Assembly (NCBI RefSeq): GCF_023634765.1
Contig: NZ_JAMLFX010000002.1
Coordinates: forward strand, 1,021,748 to 1,085,747
DNA: 64,000 bases
Reading direction: 5' to 3'
Origin: Pseudomonas sp. AKS31
Lineage (GTDB): Bacteria > Pseudomonadota > Gammaproteobacteria > Pseudomonadales > Pseudomonadaceae
Shown piece by piece: positions 35,780 to 43,355 of the stretch. The translations under genes were made by a program, and so were the position numbers. The notes beneath the pieces are model-generated. The model did no database searches. It saw nothing but the letters and a program-made list of their open reading frames with translations, and was not told the DNA's origin. The stretch's first letter is position 1, and each line of letters opens with the position of its first letter.

Positions 35780-36718
35780 CTAGCTCAAAACAACGACACC
35801 ACCCGGCAACTCGGTGCACTTAACGCCATAAGCGTCACGAATCAGCAATGCAACGCCAGCAAGTTGATCAAGGCTGAAACGCGCCTGCACCCGCCGCTGC
35901 CCAAGCTCACGATTAAGCAACAGCAACATCCCCGGCCGATACCGATTGATCTCATCAATCATCTGGCTCAGCGTAGCGCCGTTAAACACCAGCACCTGCT
36001 GACGCCAATTCATCACCGCCGCCGTGTCGACACTCTGCACACTGCCAACCTGCCGCGCGTCATAGGTCACCTGCTGCCCCGGTTCAAGACGCAGGCTACG
36101 ACCCTCAACATCCACTTCAACCGCACCATCAAGGCAAGTCACGCAAACTTGCTGATCAGTGTTACGCAAGTTGAAACGCCCCTGACTGGCCCGCAACCAC
36201 CCTCCCCCAGCCTGCATCGCCAGCGGCAACCGTGCCGTCTGCACCTCAACTTCACCACTGACCAGCTCAAACCCCTGCACACCGTCAGACACTGCACGCT
36301 GATTGATCCGCGTCTGCGTGTTCAGCTCCAGGCTCACACCCTGCGCCGGTTCGAAACGACGCTGCTGACCGACCTCAGTGATGTAGTCAGCGCCCAGCCC
36401 TTCAAAACCACCAGGAATCGTCCCGCGCACCAGCAAAAATGCCGCCGATGCGGCAATCGCCCCACCGAGAAAGGCACGGCGACCGAAACGCCGTGGCGCC
36501 TGCATTTGCTCCATGGCCGGTTGCAGCTGCTGCCACAACCGCTTGGCCTCTTCGAACGCACGGGCATGCTCGGCGCTCTGCGCGCACCATTCGCGCAGGG
36601 CGCGGGCGTCGGCCACGGTGGCGCGGCCGGAGGTCAGCAAGACCAGCCAGTCGCGGGCTTCGCTGTGCAGATTGTCGGCCGCCGAGGGCTCGGCAGGTGT
36701 CAGTCGAAAGATGTTCAA
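35780..36718 (-). CDS. vreR: FecR-like anti-sigma factor (VreR)
   Basis: A 312-residue regulator of the ECF sigma factor encoded just upstream. The N-terminal cytoplasmic domain (EARDWLVLLTSGRATVADARALREWCAQS, residues 20-48) has the FecR_N/DUF4880 pattern with conserved tryptophans and binds the sigma factor. One membrane span (about 82-98) follows RRFGRR. Periplasmic FecR repeats (YITEVGQQRRFEPAQGVSLELNTQT...) and a C-terminal STN-like domain (VLVFNGATLSQMIDEINRY) contact the receptor. It matches VreR of the P. aeruginosa vreAIR system (PUMA3) in order and position beside hxc. Confidence 0.88.
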   Translation of the reverse strand: MNIFRLTPAEPSAADNLHSEARDWLVLLTSGRATVADARALREWCAQSAEHARAFEEAKRLWQQLQPAMEQMQAPRRFGRRAFLGGAIAASAAFLLVRGTIPGGFEGLGADYITEVGQQRRFEPAQGVSLELNTQTRINQRAVSDGVQGFELVSGEVEVQTARLPLAMQAGGGWLRASQGRFNLRNTDQQVCVTCLDGAVEVDVEGRSLRLEPGQQVTYDARQVGSVQSVDTAAVMNWRQQVLVFNGATLSQMIDEINRYRPGMLLLLNRELGQRRVQARFSLDQLAGVALLIRDAYGVKCTELPGGVVVLS

Positions 36719-36749
36719 ACGCGCAGATTCTCAACGAATTGATCGGGCA

Positions 36750-37301
36750 CTATTCAGAAGACGGTTTTCCGGCCCCGCGACCGAACCGCTGAAACACTTT
36801 TCTTTCCAGTTTCGCGGCGCAGAAGCCCAACGCGGCTTTGATTTCCTTCTCGACCATGCGCGTGGAAATGCCGAAGCGCTGGGAAATCTCCAGGTGCGGC
36901 GCCTCTTCCAGACGCGCCGCGATGAAGATTCGGCGACGCCGTGCGGGCAGTTCGTAGAGGGCGCTGAGCAGCGACTGGATTTCCTTTTGCCCACCCACCA
37001 CCCGCGCCGGATCGAGGGCTTCGTCGCCGATTTGCAGCAGCTCCTCGACTTCCTCGCCGGTGAGCAGGCGCGCATCGGCCTGGCGGCGGTCGGCGGCGAT
37101 GTTCAGGGCCATGCGATAGAGGTAGGCATTGGGCCGCAGGACATTCGGCGGCGTCTCCATGCGGTCGACCCGCAGGTAGGTTTCGTGCAGCACGTCGTTG
37201 GCCAGATCTTCCGAACCGAGACGCCTGCGCAGGCGCACCCGAAAGTCCTCGTAGGACGTCAGGAACAGTTGGACCATCGAACCTTGTCCGGTGTCTTTCA
37301 T
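36750..37301 (-). CDS. vreI: ECF sigma factor (VreI)
   Basis: A 183-residue FecI-type sigma factor. Region 2 is seen in LRRRLGSEDLANDVLHETYLRV and the RPNAYLYRMALNIAADRRQ block. Region 4 is seen in LPARRRRIFIAARLEEAPHLEISQRFGISTRMVEKEI. In P. aeruginosa VreI activates hxc, lapA and pdtA together with PhoB. The ATG at 37301 has AAGGAG about 10 nt upstream; the open frame continues to 37565 without good starts. Its start overlaps the vreA stop by 4 nt, and vreR follows after 31 nt. Confidence 0.9.
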   Translation of the reverse strand: MKDTGQGSMVQLFLTSYEDFRVRLRRRLGSEDLANDVLHETYLRVDRMETPPNVLRPNAYLYRMALNIAADRRQADARLLTGEEVEELLQIGDEALDPARVVGGQKEIQSLLSALYELPARRRRIFIAARLEEAPHLEISQRFGISTRMVEKEIKAALGFCAAKLERKVFQRFGRGAGKPSSE

Positions 37302-38047
37302 CCCCCGGAAACTCCTTCCCATTTGGTGCATTCCATGCGTTTCCCTGACGACTCCGGTAACAACAGCAACGTGACCGGCTGACGCAAGGCACTGGGCGTC
37401 GGCCGGTCGATCCTGAGATTGCGAAAGCTCTCCACCAACGCGTTGTCGCGCCGTACATCGCCGGTCGAGGTGACCAACCGGTTGTGTTGCACCACGCCAT
37501 CGCGGCCGACCCAGACCTGCAACACCGCGCGATAACTGCCCGGACGGGTCAGCGGCGAGCGACACAGGTTGCGCTCGATCGCCGCCTGCACCGCCGTGGC
37601 GTAACTGCGGTTGACCGCGACGCTCTCGGGCGTCTGTTTTTGTGGCGGCGCCGGCACGTCTTCGACCTGCGCCACTTGCAAGGTAAACGCATCGTCGCGG
37701 GCATAACGCGCCATCAAACCACTGCCGCCGAGCAATCGACGCAGGGCATCGGCGGCGGTGTATTCACCGTCCACCGCCAGCGAGCGACGACCGCGACTCA
37801 ACTGGCTGTCGACCAGCACCGCAACGCCAGTGGCGTGGCTGTACTGGTCCAGCGCGTGCGCCAGATCCTGTGCCGGAATGTGCAGCGTCATGCGCAGGTC
37901 CGCCGGCATCGCATCGGCCATCGCGTGGCCCGCCGCACAGCCAAGCAGCCACCCCAGACACATCCGGCGTACAAGCCTCGTTGAACGCTGAAAACCGTCC
38001 CTGGAACTGCCTCGCTGCACGGCTGACGAATCCTTGGAAATCGTCAT
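37298..38047 (-). CDS. vreA: STN-domain signalling receptor without beta-barrel (VreA)
   Basis: A 249-residue exported protein. It has a basic N-terminus and hydrophobic signal (MCLGWLLGCAAGHAMADA). An STN domain (LHIPAQDLAHALDQYSHATG...LAVDGEYTAADALRRLLGGSG, about 55-115) and a Pro/Gln linker follow. The C-terminal domain of TonB type includes YRAVLQVWVGRDGVVQHNRLVTSTG. There is no outer-membrane barrel, which is the hallmark of VreA. It would sense a cue in the periplasm and release VreI through VreR. The start at 38047 keeps the charged region in front of the signal; the ribosome site is poor and a later start at 37963 is possible. Confidence 0.87.
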   Translation of the reverse strand: MTISKDSSAVQRGSSRDGFQRSTRLVRRMCLGWLLGCAAGHAMADAMPADLRMTLHIPAQDLAHALDQYSHATGVAVLVDSQLSRGRRSLAVDGEYTAADALRRLLGGSGLMARYARDDAFTLQVAQVEDVPAPPQKQTPESVAVNRSYATAVQAAIERNLCRSPLTRPGSYRAVLQVWVGRDGVVQHNRLVTSTGDVRRDNALVESFRNLRIDRPTPSALRQPVTLLLLPESSGKRMECTKWEGVSGG

Positions 38048-38061
38048 CCTGAGGGCTGTTT

Positions 38062-38079
38062 ATGAATCTGGTGTGACGG
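38062..38079 (-). promoter_or_regulatory. Possible Pho box upstream of vreA
   Basis: On the - strand CCGTCAC-ACCA-GATTCAT has two TCA cores exactly 11 nt apart and about 9 of 14 matches to the PhoB box. It ends 14 nt before the annotated vreA start and is followed by CAGGAT in -10 position, which would suit a start codon at 37963 better. PhoB control of vreAIR is known in P. aeruginosa; this site is a by-eye match. Confidence 0.3.
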
Positions 38080-38170
38080 GCGGTGCAAAAAAACCATCAC
38101 GGGAATTGCGCAAGGCTTGCACTAGACTCAAGCCATAGCGCGGCCCTTCCGGGCCGGCCAGGAGGCGAGC

Positions 38171-38485
38171 ATGAATACACTGTGGCGATTCAGCCTTGGC
38201 GGGCTGTTGTTGATGGCGCTGTCGGGCGCTTATGCCGAGGAACCCTTGGGCTGTGTCGAGGTGACAGTCGGCGGCTACAGGGCGCCGAATTACGACTGTT
38301 TGAGCCAGCAGATGGGCAACAACCCGGAAGGCGCGGCGGCGGCGGAAAAGAATCAGGAGGCGCTGAATGTACCGGTGAATAAGCGGCCGCCGAATCAGGT
38401 TGGCCTCGCGACCCCGGCGGCGACCAGCACGCGGATGGGCAATACCTTTGGCACCTCGGTGAAACCGCAACGTCCGCCGAATTAG
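38171..38485 (+). CDS. Small exported hypothetical protein
   Basis: A 104-residue protein with a signal peptide (LWRFSLGGLLLMALSGAYA). The mature part has two cysteines (LGCVEVTVGGYRAPNYDCLSQQ) likely forming a disulfide, then a disordered Ala/Pro/Asn-rich tail. CAGGAGG lies 8 nt upstream of the ATG. It diverges from vreA and may belong to the same regulon by position. Family not recognised. Confidence 0.75.
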   Translation: MNTLWRFSLGGLLLMALSGAYAEEPLGCVEVTVGGYRAPNYDCLSQQMGNNPEGAAAAEKNQEALNVPVNKRPPNQVGLATPAATSTRMGNTFGTSVKPQRPPN

Positions 38486-38493
38486 GGCAACGT

Positions 38494-38588
38494 CAAAATC
38501 AAAAGATCGCAGCCTTCGGCAGCTCCTACATGGGATTTTGAGCGTTTCCCTGCAGGAGCTGCCGAAGGCTGCGATCTTTTGATCTTCA
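38494..38588. repeat. Outward-facing pair of GGAGCTGCCGAAGGCTGCGATC repeats
   Basis: The left copy reads GATCGCAGCCTTCGGCAGCTCC and the right copy its inverse, the opposite arm order to the other pairs here. It lies between convergent genes and reaches the stop codon of the AhpD-like gene, so it may end transcription from both sides. Confidence 0.85.
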
Positions 38589-39026
38589 ATCGCTTGGGGT
38601 TTGGCGGAAGCTCACCGCAAGGCGATTCCAGCTGTTGATGGTGGTCACGGCCATGGTCAGGTCGACCAGTTCGCCTTCGCTGAATTGCTCGCGCGCTTGC
38701 TCATAAACGTCATCAGGCACACGGCTCTCCGCTAAAAGCGTCACCGCCTCCGCCCAGGCCAGCGCCGCACGTTCGCGCGGGTTGAAGAAGTTGCTGTCGC
38801 GCCACACCGCAATCGCATACAAACGTCGATCACTCTCCCCAGCCCGTCGCGCGTCCACCGAGTGCATGTCGGTGCAGAATGCGCAGCCATTGAGCTGTGA
38901 GGCACGGATGCGGATCAGTTGCAGCAGCGGCTGCTCGATACTGAGGTTGGCGGTCAGCGCCTCCATGGCAATCATCGCTTTCATCGCTTTGGGCGAAGCG
39001 TTGTAGTAATCCAGGCGCGGGGACAT
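38586..39026 (-). CDS. Carboxymuconolactone decarboxylase/AhpD-like protein
   Basis: A 146-residue alkylhydroperoxidase-like protein. The CxxC motif with downstream His is seen in LNGCAFCTDMHSVDARRAGE (about residues 46-65), the AhpD-type redox centre. The upstream LLQLIRIRASQ and later NPRERAALAWAEAVTLL are typical of the YnjA/AhpD group. It probably reduces peroxides or a related substrate in the cytosol. It diverges from a MocR-type regulator that may control it. Confidence 0.88.
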   Translation of the reverse strand: MSPRLDYYNASPKAMKAMIAMEALTANLSIEQPLLQLIRIRASQLNGCAFCTDMHSVDARRAGESDRRLYAIAVWRDSNFFNPRERAALAWAEAVTLLAESRVPDDVYEQAREQFSEGELVDLTMAVTTINSWNRLAVSFRQTPSD

Positions 39027-39145
39027 GGGCAGGTCTCTGTAGACGGAATAATGACTTCACCGTAAACCCCGACAGCGATGCATTACAGCCCCAATTGCAC
39101 GGAAAACCGCTACACCACTGCCCCCCTGCCAAACATAAATCCCCC

Positions 39146-39236
39146 TGTAGGAGCTGCCGAAGGCTGCGATCTTTTGACTTTGGTTTTTATAAACAAAAGC
39201 CAGATCAAAAGATCGCAGCCTTCGGCAGCGCCTACA
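39146..39236. repeat. Inverted pair of TGTAGGAGCTGCCGAAGGCTGCGATC repeats
   Basis: Arms at 39146-39175 and 39203-39236 face each other between two divergent genes. The right arm ends GGCAGCGCCTACA, with one mismatch. The promoters of both genes must lie on its flanks. Confidence 0.88.
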
Positions 39237-39340
39237 GGGATTGGGGCCAATTTGGGGTTTTTCGGGTAGGCAACTATTGCCAATCAAACAACAGCGGTAA
39301 TCTGGCGGGCACGTCAAACAGCCTCGGGAGCCTCGTCGGT

Positions 39341-40774
39341 ATGGAACTTCACGTCGTGATCAACGGCCGCAAGGATCTGGCCGGTCAGTTGTACCAACAG
39401 CTGCGCGGCGCCATCGAATCCGGACGTCTGGCGGCGGGCACGCAACTGCCCCCGAGCCGCCTGCTCGCCGAGCAACTGGGCATCTCGCGCAAGACCATTT
39501 CCGACACCTACGCGCAACTGACCTACGAAAACTTCCTCTCCGGGGTGATTGGCAAAGGCACCTACGTCAACGCACGTCCGGCGCAGATCCAGCGCAAACA
39601 AAGCCACAGCGAACTGGCCGGCGCCGAGGTGATCGAGCGTTGGCGCAATCTGCCGGTGTTTCTGCGTCACCCGACGCTGGAAGGTTCGTTGCGTTATGAC
39701 TTTATCGGTGGCGCCACCAGCAAGGGTCAGTTCCCGCAGGATGACTGGCGCCGCTGCGTCTCCCACGCGTTGCGGCAGATGACGCAGTCCAAGGGTTTCT
39801 ACAGCCTGCCCGAGGGCTTGCCGGCGCTGCGCAATGCGATTGCCCGGCACATCGCTTTTTCCCGGGGGATCAACTGTCAGGATGAAGACATCGTGGTGTG
39901 CAACGGCGCGCAACAGGCGCTGGATTTGATCACCCGCGTGCTGATCAGCCCCGGCAGCCGGGTGGCGATGGAAGATCCCGGTTATCCGCCCGCGCGCCTG
40001 TTGTTCGGTACACATGGCGCCGAGGTGGTCGGGATTCCGGTGGATGCCGAGGGCATCCAGGTTGAACACATTCCTGATGGCACGCGGCTCATCTATGTCA
40101 CGCCGTCGCACCAGTTCCCGCTGGGCATGCCGATGAGCCACGCACGCCGCGAAGCCTTGCTGGCTCGCGCCCATGAGTTGGGCGCGATCATCATCGAAGA
40201 CGACTATGACAGTGAATTTCGCTACGAGGGCCGGCCCACCGATTCGCTGTTCAACCTCGACCAGCGCGGCATCGTCGCCTACGTCGGCACCTTCTCGAAA
40301 ACCCTGCTGCCGGAGCTGCGCCTGGGTTATGCGATTCTGCCGCCAGCGATTCTCGAAGCGGTGATCCGCGCCAAGCAACTCACCGACCTGCACGCCTCGA
40401 CCCTGCCGCAGTGGGCGCTGGCCAAGTTCATCGCCGAAGGTTGCCTGCTCAAGCATATCCGCCGCTGCCACACCATTTACGCGCAGCGCCGCGAACGCAT
40501 TCTGGCGCGCATGGCCGACGATCTTTCGCCGTGGCTGCAAGCGGTGCCACCAAGTGCCGGGTTCCACATGACGGTGTTCTGCAAGGTGCCGATCGACCTG
40601 CCGCTGGTGATCGAACTGGCGAAAAAGGTCGAAGTCGGCCTGTATGCGATCAACGGTTTCTATTACCAGCAAACGCCGAAAAACGGGCTGTACTTCGGCT
40701 TTGGCGCCATCGAAACCCTCGACATTGATATCGCCTTGGATCGGCTGCGCGACATTCTGCAACAAGTTGCCTGA
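39341..40774 (+). CDS. MocR/PdxR-type regulator (GntR helix-turn-helix fused to aminotransferase)
   Basis: A 477-residue fusion. A winged helix-turn-helix of GntR type (LYQQLRGAIESGRLAAGTQLPPSR then LAEQLGISRKTISDTYAQL, residues 15-65) is followed by a fold-I aminotransferase domain. The aminotransferase part carries VVCNGAQQALDLITRVL, EDPGYPPAR, IIEDDYDSEFRY and the PLP lysine in GTFSKTLLPELRLGY. Such regulators use PLP as a cofactor and often control a divergent gene, here the AhpD-like protein. GGGAG lies 10 nt before the ATG. Confidence 0.92.
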   Translation: MELHVVINGRKDLAGQLYQQLRGAIESGRLAAGTQLPPSRLLAEQLGISRKTISDTYAQLTYENFLSGVIGKGTYVNARPAQIQRKQSHSELAGAEVIERWRNLPVFLRHPTLEGSLRYDFIGGATSKGQFPQDDWRRCVSHALRQMTQSKGFYSLPEGLPALRNAIARHIAFSRGINCQDEDIVVCNGAQQALDLITRVLISPGSRVAMEDPGYPPARLLFGTHGAEVVGIPVDAEGIQVEHIPDGTRLIYVTPSHQFPLGMPMSHARREALLARAHELGAIIIEDDYDSEFRYEGRPTDSLFNLDQRGIVAYVGTFSKTLLPELRLGYAILPPAILEAVIRAKQLTDLHASTLPQWALAKFIAEGCLLKHIRRCHTIYAQRRERILARMADDLSPWLQAVPPSAGFHMTVFCKVPIDLPLVIELAKKVEVGLYAINGFYYQQTPKNGLYFGFGAIETLDIDIALDRLRDILQQVA

Positions 40775-40897
40775 ATGATTGGTCTGGGCGATTAACTGCC
40801 GATTGGTTATTGGTGATCGACAGGTGCAGGCCTATTCTGCACAGGCGTTATCCCTCAATGAGCAGGATTCGTCCGGCCTGATTCAGGAGTGTGAGCA

Positions 40898-41191
40898 ATG
40901 TCCAACGAAGTGATCAATACGGTCCAGGTGCAGGCTGCGGCCGGCCGCTCGGATGAACTGGGCAGGCAACTGCAGAAGATCGTCGAAACCCTGCGCGAAA
41001 CGCCGGGCTGCGATTCCTACCTGGTCGACCGCTGCCCCGAGGACGGCCACCGCTGGACGGTCAGTGCCCGCTGGCAGTCGGAAGCGGCGATGCAGGCGCA
41101 TTTCAACCGGCCCGAGGCGCAGGGGTTTATTGACTTGATCGATAGTCGGTTGGCCAATAGCGTCGACTTCAACAGTTTCCCCATCGTTTAG
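40898..41191 (+). CDS. Putative quinol monooxygenase (ABM domain)
   Basis: A 97-residue protein of the antibiotic-biosynthesis-monooxygenase fold. VQVQAAAGRSDELGRQLQKIVETLRETPGCDSYLV and RWTVSARWQSEAAMQAHFNRPEAQGFIDLI cover the single ferredoxin-like alpha-beta domain of YgiN-type proteins, usually dimers acting on quinols or similar compounds. The RBS is AGGAGTG upstream. It stands alone after the MocR gene. Confidence 0.85.
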   Translation: MSNEVINTVQVQAAAGRSDELGRQLQKIVETLRETPGCDSYLVDRCPEDGHRWTVSARWQSEAAMQAHFNRPEAQGFIDLIDSRLANSVDFNSFPIV

Positions 41192-41196
41192 AAGCA

Positions 41197-41270
41197 AGAT
41201 CAAAAGATCGCAGCCTTCGGCAGCTCCTACAGAGATCGGTGTAGGAGCTGCCGAAGGCTGCGATCTTTTG
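41197..41270. repeat. Outward-facing pair of GGAGCTGCCGAAGGCTGCGATC repeats
   Basis: GATCAAAAGATCGCAGCCTTCGG... and its inverse with a short centre (AGAGATCGGTG). It begins 5 nt after the monooxygenase stop and probably serves as its transcript end. Confidence 0.88.
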
Positions 41271-41384
41271 GTTTTGGGAACACCCGAATTGGTCACCTGA
41301 TCTTCCCGAATATTGGCCGTTTGAATGCCTAGCCTTGCGGACTACTGTGATGTCCAACCCCCCGATCATCACAGGTAACCCGCC

Positions 41385-41789
41385 ATGAAAGCCCTGCCCT
41401 GCTTCGCCGCCGCCCTCTCCCTGAGCTTTTGCACCTCAGCCGCCTTCGCCCACGATCCGTCAGAAAAAGTCACCGTCCTGCAAGAGCAGATGCTGAAAAA
41501 CGCCCCCGGCAAAAAAGCCATGATGATCGAAGTCGACTACAAACCCGGCCAGTCCTCCATCGCTCACAAACATGACGGTACGGCGATGGCATACGTGCTC
41601 GAAGGTGAAGTGATTTCCCAGGTCAAAGGTGAACAAGCGATCACCTACAAGAAGGGCCAGTTCTGGTACGAACCGGCCGGGTCCGAGCATCTGGTGTCGA
41701 AAAATGCCAGCCAGAGCAAACCGGCGAAGTTGCTGGTGTTCATGGTGCTGGCCCCGGATGAGCAAGTGTTGATCCCGCTGAAAAACTGA
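41385..41789 (+). CDS. Exported cupin-domain protein
   Basis: A 134-residue protein with a signal peptide (ALPCFAAALSLSFCTSAAFA) and one cupin barrel. Metal-binding motifs are present as KPGQSSIAHKHDGTAMAYVLEGEV (motif 1, with His-x-His) and FWYEPAGSEHLV (motif 2). It is probably a periplasmic small-molecule-binding or sensing cupin; the ligand is unknown. Downstream, to 42038, lies only a decayed GCGAGCAGGCTC repeat near 41880. Confidence 0.87.
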   Translation: MKALPCFAAALSLSFCTSAAFAHDPSEKVTVLQEQMLKNAPGKKAMMIEVDYKPGQSSIAHKHDGTAMAYVLEGEVISQVKGEQAITYKKGQFWYEPAGSEHLVSKNASQSKPAKLLVFMVLAPDEQVLIPLKN

Positions 41790-42038
41790 TGGCTGTTTAG
41801 TCGCGCGGTCTGCGGACAAAGTGTCGATGCTCGAGAGCAACCAAGATCAGAAGTTGCATTGATATAAAGGACGCCATCGCGAGCAGGCTCACTCCATTGG
41901 CGACGCTACGAGCATGTAATCCACGCCCTGTCTACTGTAAGGTCTTACAGTAGACAGCCCTGCTCACCCGCCCCCTAATGCATGACCGCTCCTCGAATGG
42001 TCTGGTGCCTGACGGAGCGTCAACTCAGGGAGCAAACA

Positions 42039-43286
42039 ATGAAAACTGAAGAGTACAACGCAGGAGATCTCGATCCCACATTCGGCAAAAAAGGCTCTAC
42101 CGCTTTTGCCGACGTCGACTATTTTTTTGCACTGACAACGGATGAGCATGACAACGTCTACGCCGCGGGAAGGACGCTGGACAATAAATATTATGTGGCT
42201 CGTCTCACTCCCGATGGACTGCTTGATAAACGCTTTGCGGGCGTCGGGTACATTTCATCCACGTTCGGTGGCGCGAGCAAATCACAAGCCTTGACGATCA
42301 ATATCGATCCGAAGGGCCGGATCCTGGTTACGGGTGATCAGTACGGGACTGGCACCGGAGTCTGCCTCGCACGCTTCATGCCGGACGGCAAACCGGACAA
42401 GACATTTGGTAAGGACGGCGAAGTCATAGTACCTCCAGAGCGCGCAGCCGAACGCTATCCCAACGAGTGTACTCAAACCAGTAATGCAAACTCGCAATCG
42501 GGCACATGTACAGTGCTCAGTGACGGCAAGATTTTGCTTATCCTCTCGTTGTATAAAGGAGAAAATCCTTACCTCTTCAAACTTGAAGAAAACGGGGCAG
42601 TGGACAAGACATTCAACGGTAAGGGGTATGTCCAGCTAGCTTATGAGGGCAAGGCGATTTACCAGACTTGTTTGCGGGTCATCAAAGGCGAACGCCTTAT
42701 CGTCGGTGCAGCTCTACGTCCAGACGACTCCCGCATCAGCCAGGGTTTTTTGATCGCTTATGATTCCAAAGGTCTTCCAGACCGATCTTTCGGTAAAGGC
42801 GGGTATTGCGTGCTGGAAAAACCAGCCAAGGAACAGGGCGGCCTCGAGGTCTGGGATTTGCACCCATTACCGGATCAGAAGTTTTGGGTAGTCGGAAGAA
42901 CGGGACCATCACCCTGGATGGGAGATCCGGTTCCCGAGCACGGTGTATTGACGCGGCTTGATACGCACGGATCGCAAGACATAGAGTTCAACAACGGTGA
43001 TCCGGTACTGACGGACTTTCAAGGTGAATGGATGTCTGGTGCCATTCAGGCAGACGGAAAGGTCATTGTAGTGGGCACTCGGTGGGGTGAAGCCGGTGTG
43101 TTAGCCCGTTATCATCCAGATGGAACGCTCGATATTGGTTTTGGCAATAACGGCTTCCGCTATTTCCCCAGCGTGGGCACTGGAAGGCTCGTAATCCTAC
43201 AAAAGGATGGCCGCATTATCGCAGGCGGCAGGATGGCACAAGACAACGGTTCTCCCTCCTCCGTAATACTGCGATACGTCCAGTAA
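42039..43286 (+). CDS. Delta-60 repeat protein
   Basis: A 415-residue protein built of ~60-residue repeats of the delta_60 type: GDLDPTFGKKG, RLTPDGLLDKRFAG, RFMPDGKPDKTFGKDG, KLEENGAVDKTFNGKG, YDSKGLPDRSFGKGG and RYHPDGTLDIGFGNNG. Each is followed by beta strands, giving a beta-propeller-like fold. There is no signal peptide. The start at 42039 has GGGAG 8 nt upstream and places the first repeat at the N-terminus; an in-frame start at 41982 is less likely. The function of such Pseudomonas proteins is not known. Confidence 0.85.
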   Translation: MKTEEYNAGDLDPTFGKKGSTAFADVDYFFALTTDEHDNVYAAGRTLDNKYYVARLTPDGLLDKRFAGVGYISSTFGGASKSQALTINIDPKGRILVTGDQYGTGTGVCLARFMPDGKPDKTFGKDGEVIVPPERAAERYPNECTQTSNANSQSGTCTVLSDGKILLILSLYKGENPYLFKLEENGAVDKTFNGKGYVQLAYEGKAIYQTCLRVIKGERLIVGAALRPDDSRISQGFLIAYDSKGLPDRSFGKGGYCVLEKPAKEQGGLEVWDLHPLPDQKFWVVGRTGPSPWMGDPVPEHGVLTRLDTHGSQDIEFNNGDPVLTDFQGEWMSGAIQADGKVIVVGTRWGEAGVLARYHPDGTLDIGFGNNGFRYFPSVGTGRLVILQKDGRIIAGGRMAQDNGSPSSVILRYVQ

Positions 43287-43303
43287 GTTGACCGCAACAG
43301 ACA

Positions 43304-43342
43304 TAAAAAAGCCCCGGCATCTCACGACACCGGGGCTTTTTC
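43304..43342. terminator. Bidirectional terminator between convergent genes
   Basis: AAAAAAGCCCCGG and CCGGGGCTTTTT flank an 11-nt loop. The A-tract and T-tract make it work for both the delta-60 gene and gdhB. Confidence 0.93.
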
Positions 43343-43355
43343 ATTCAGCCACTAC

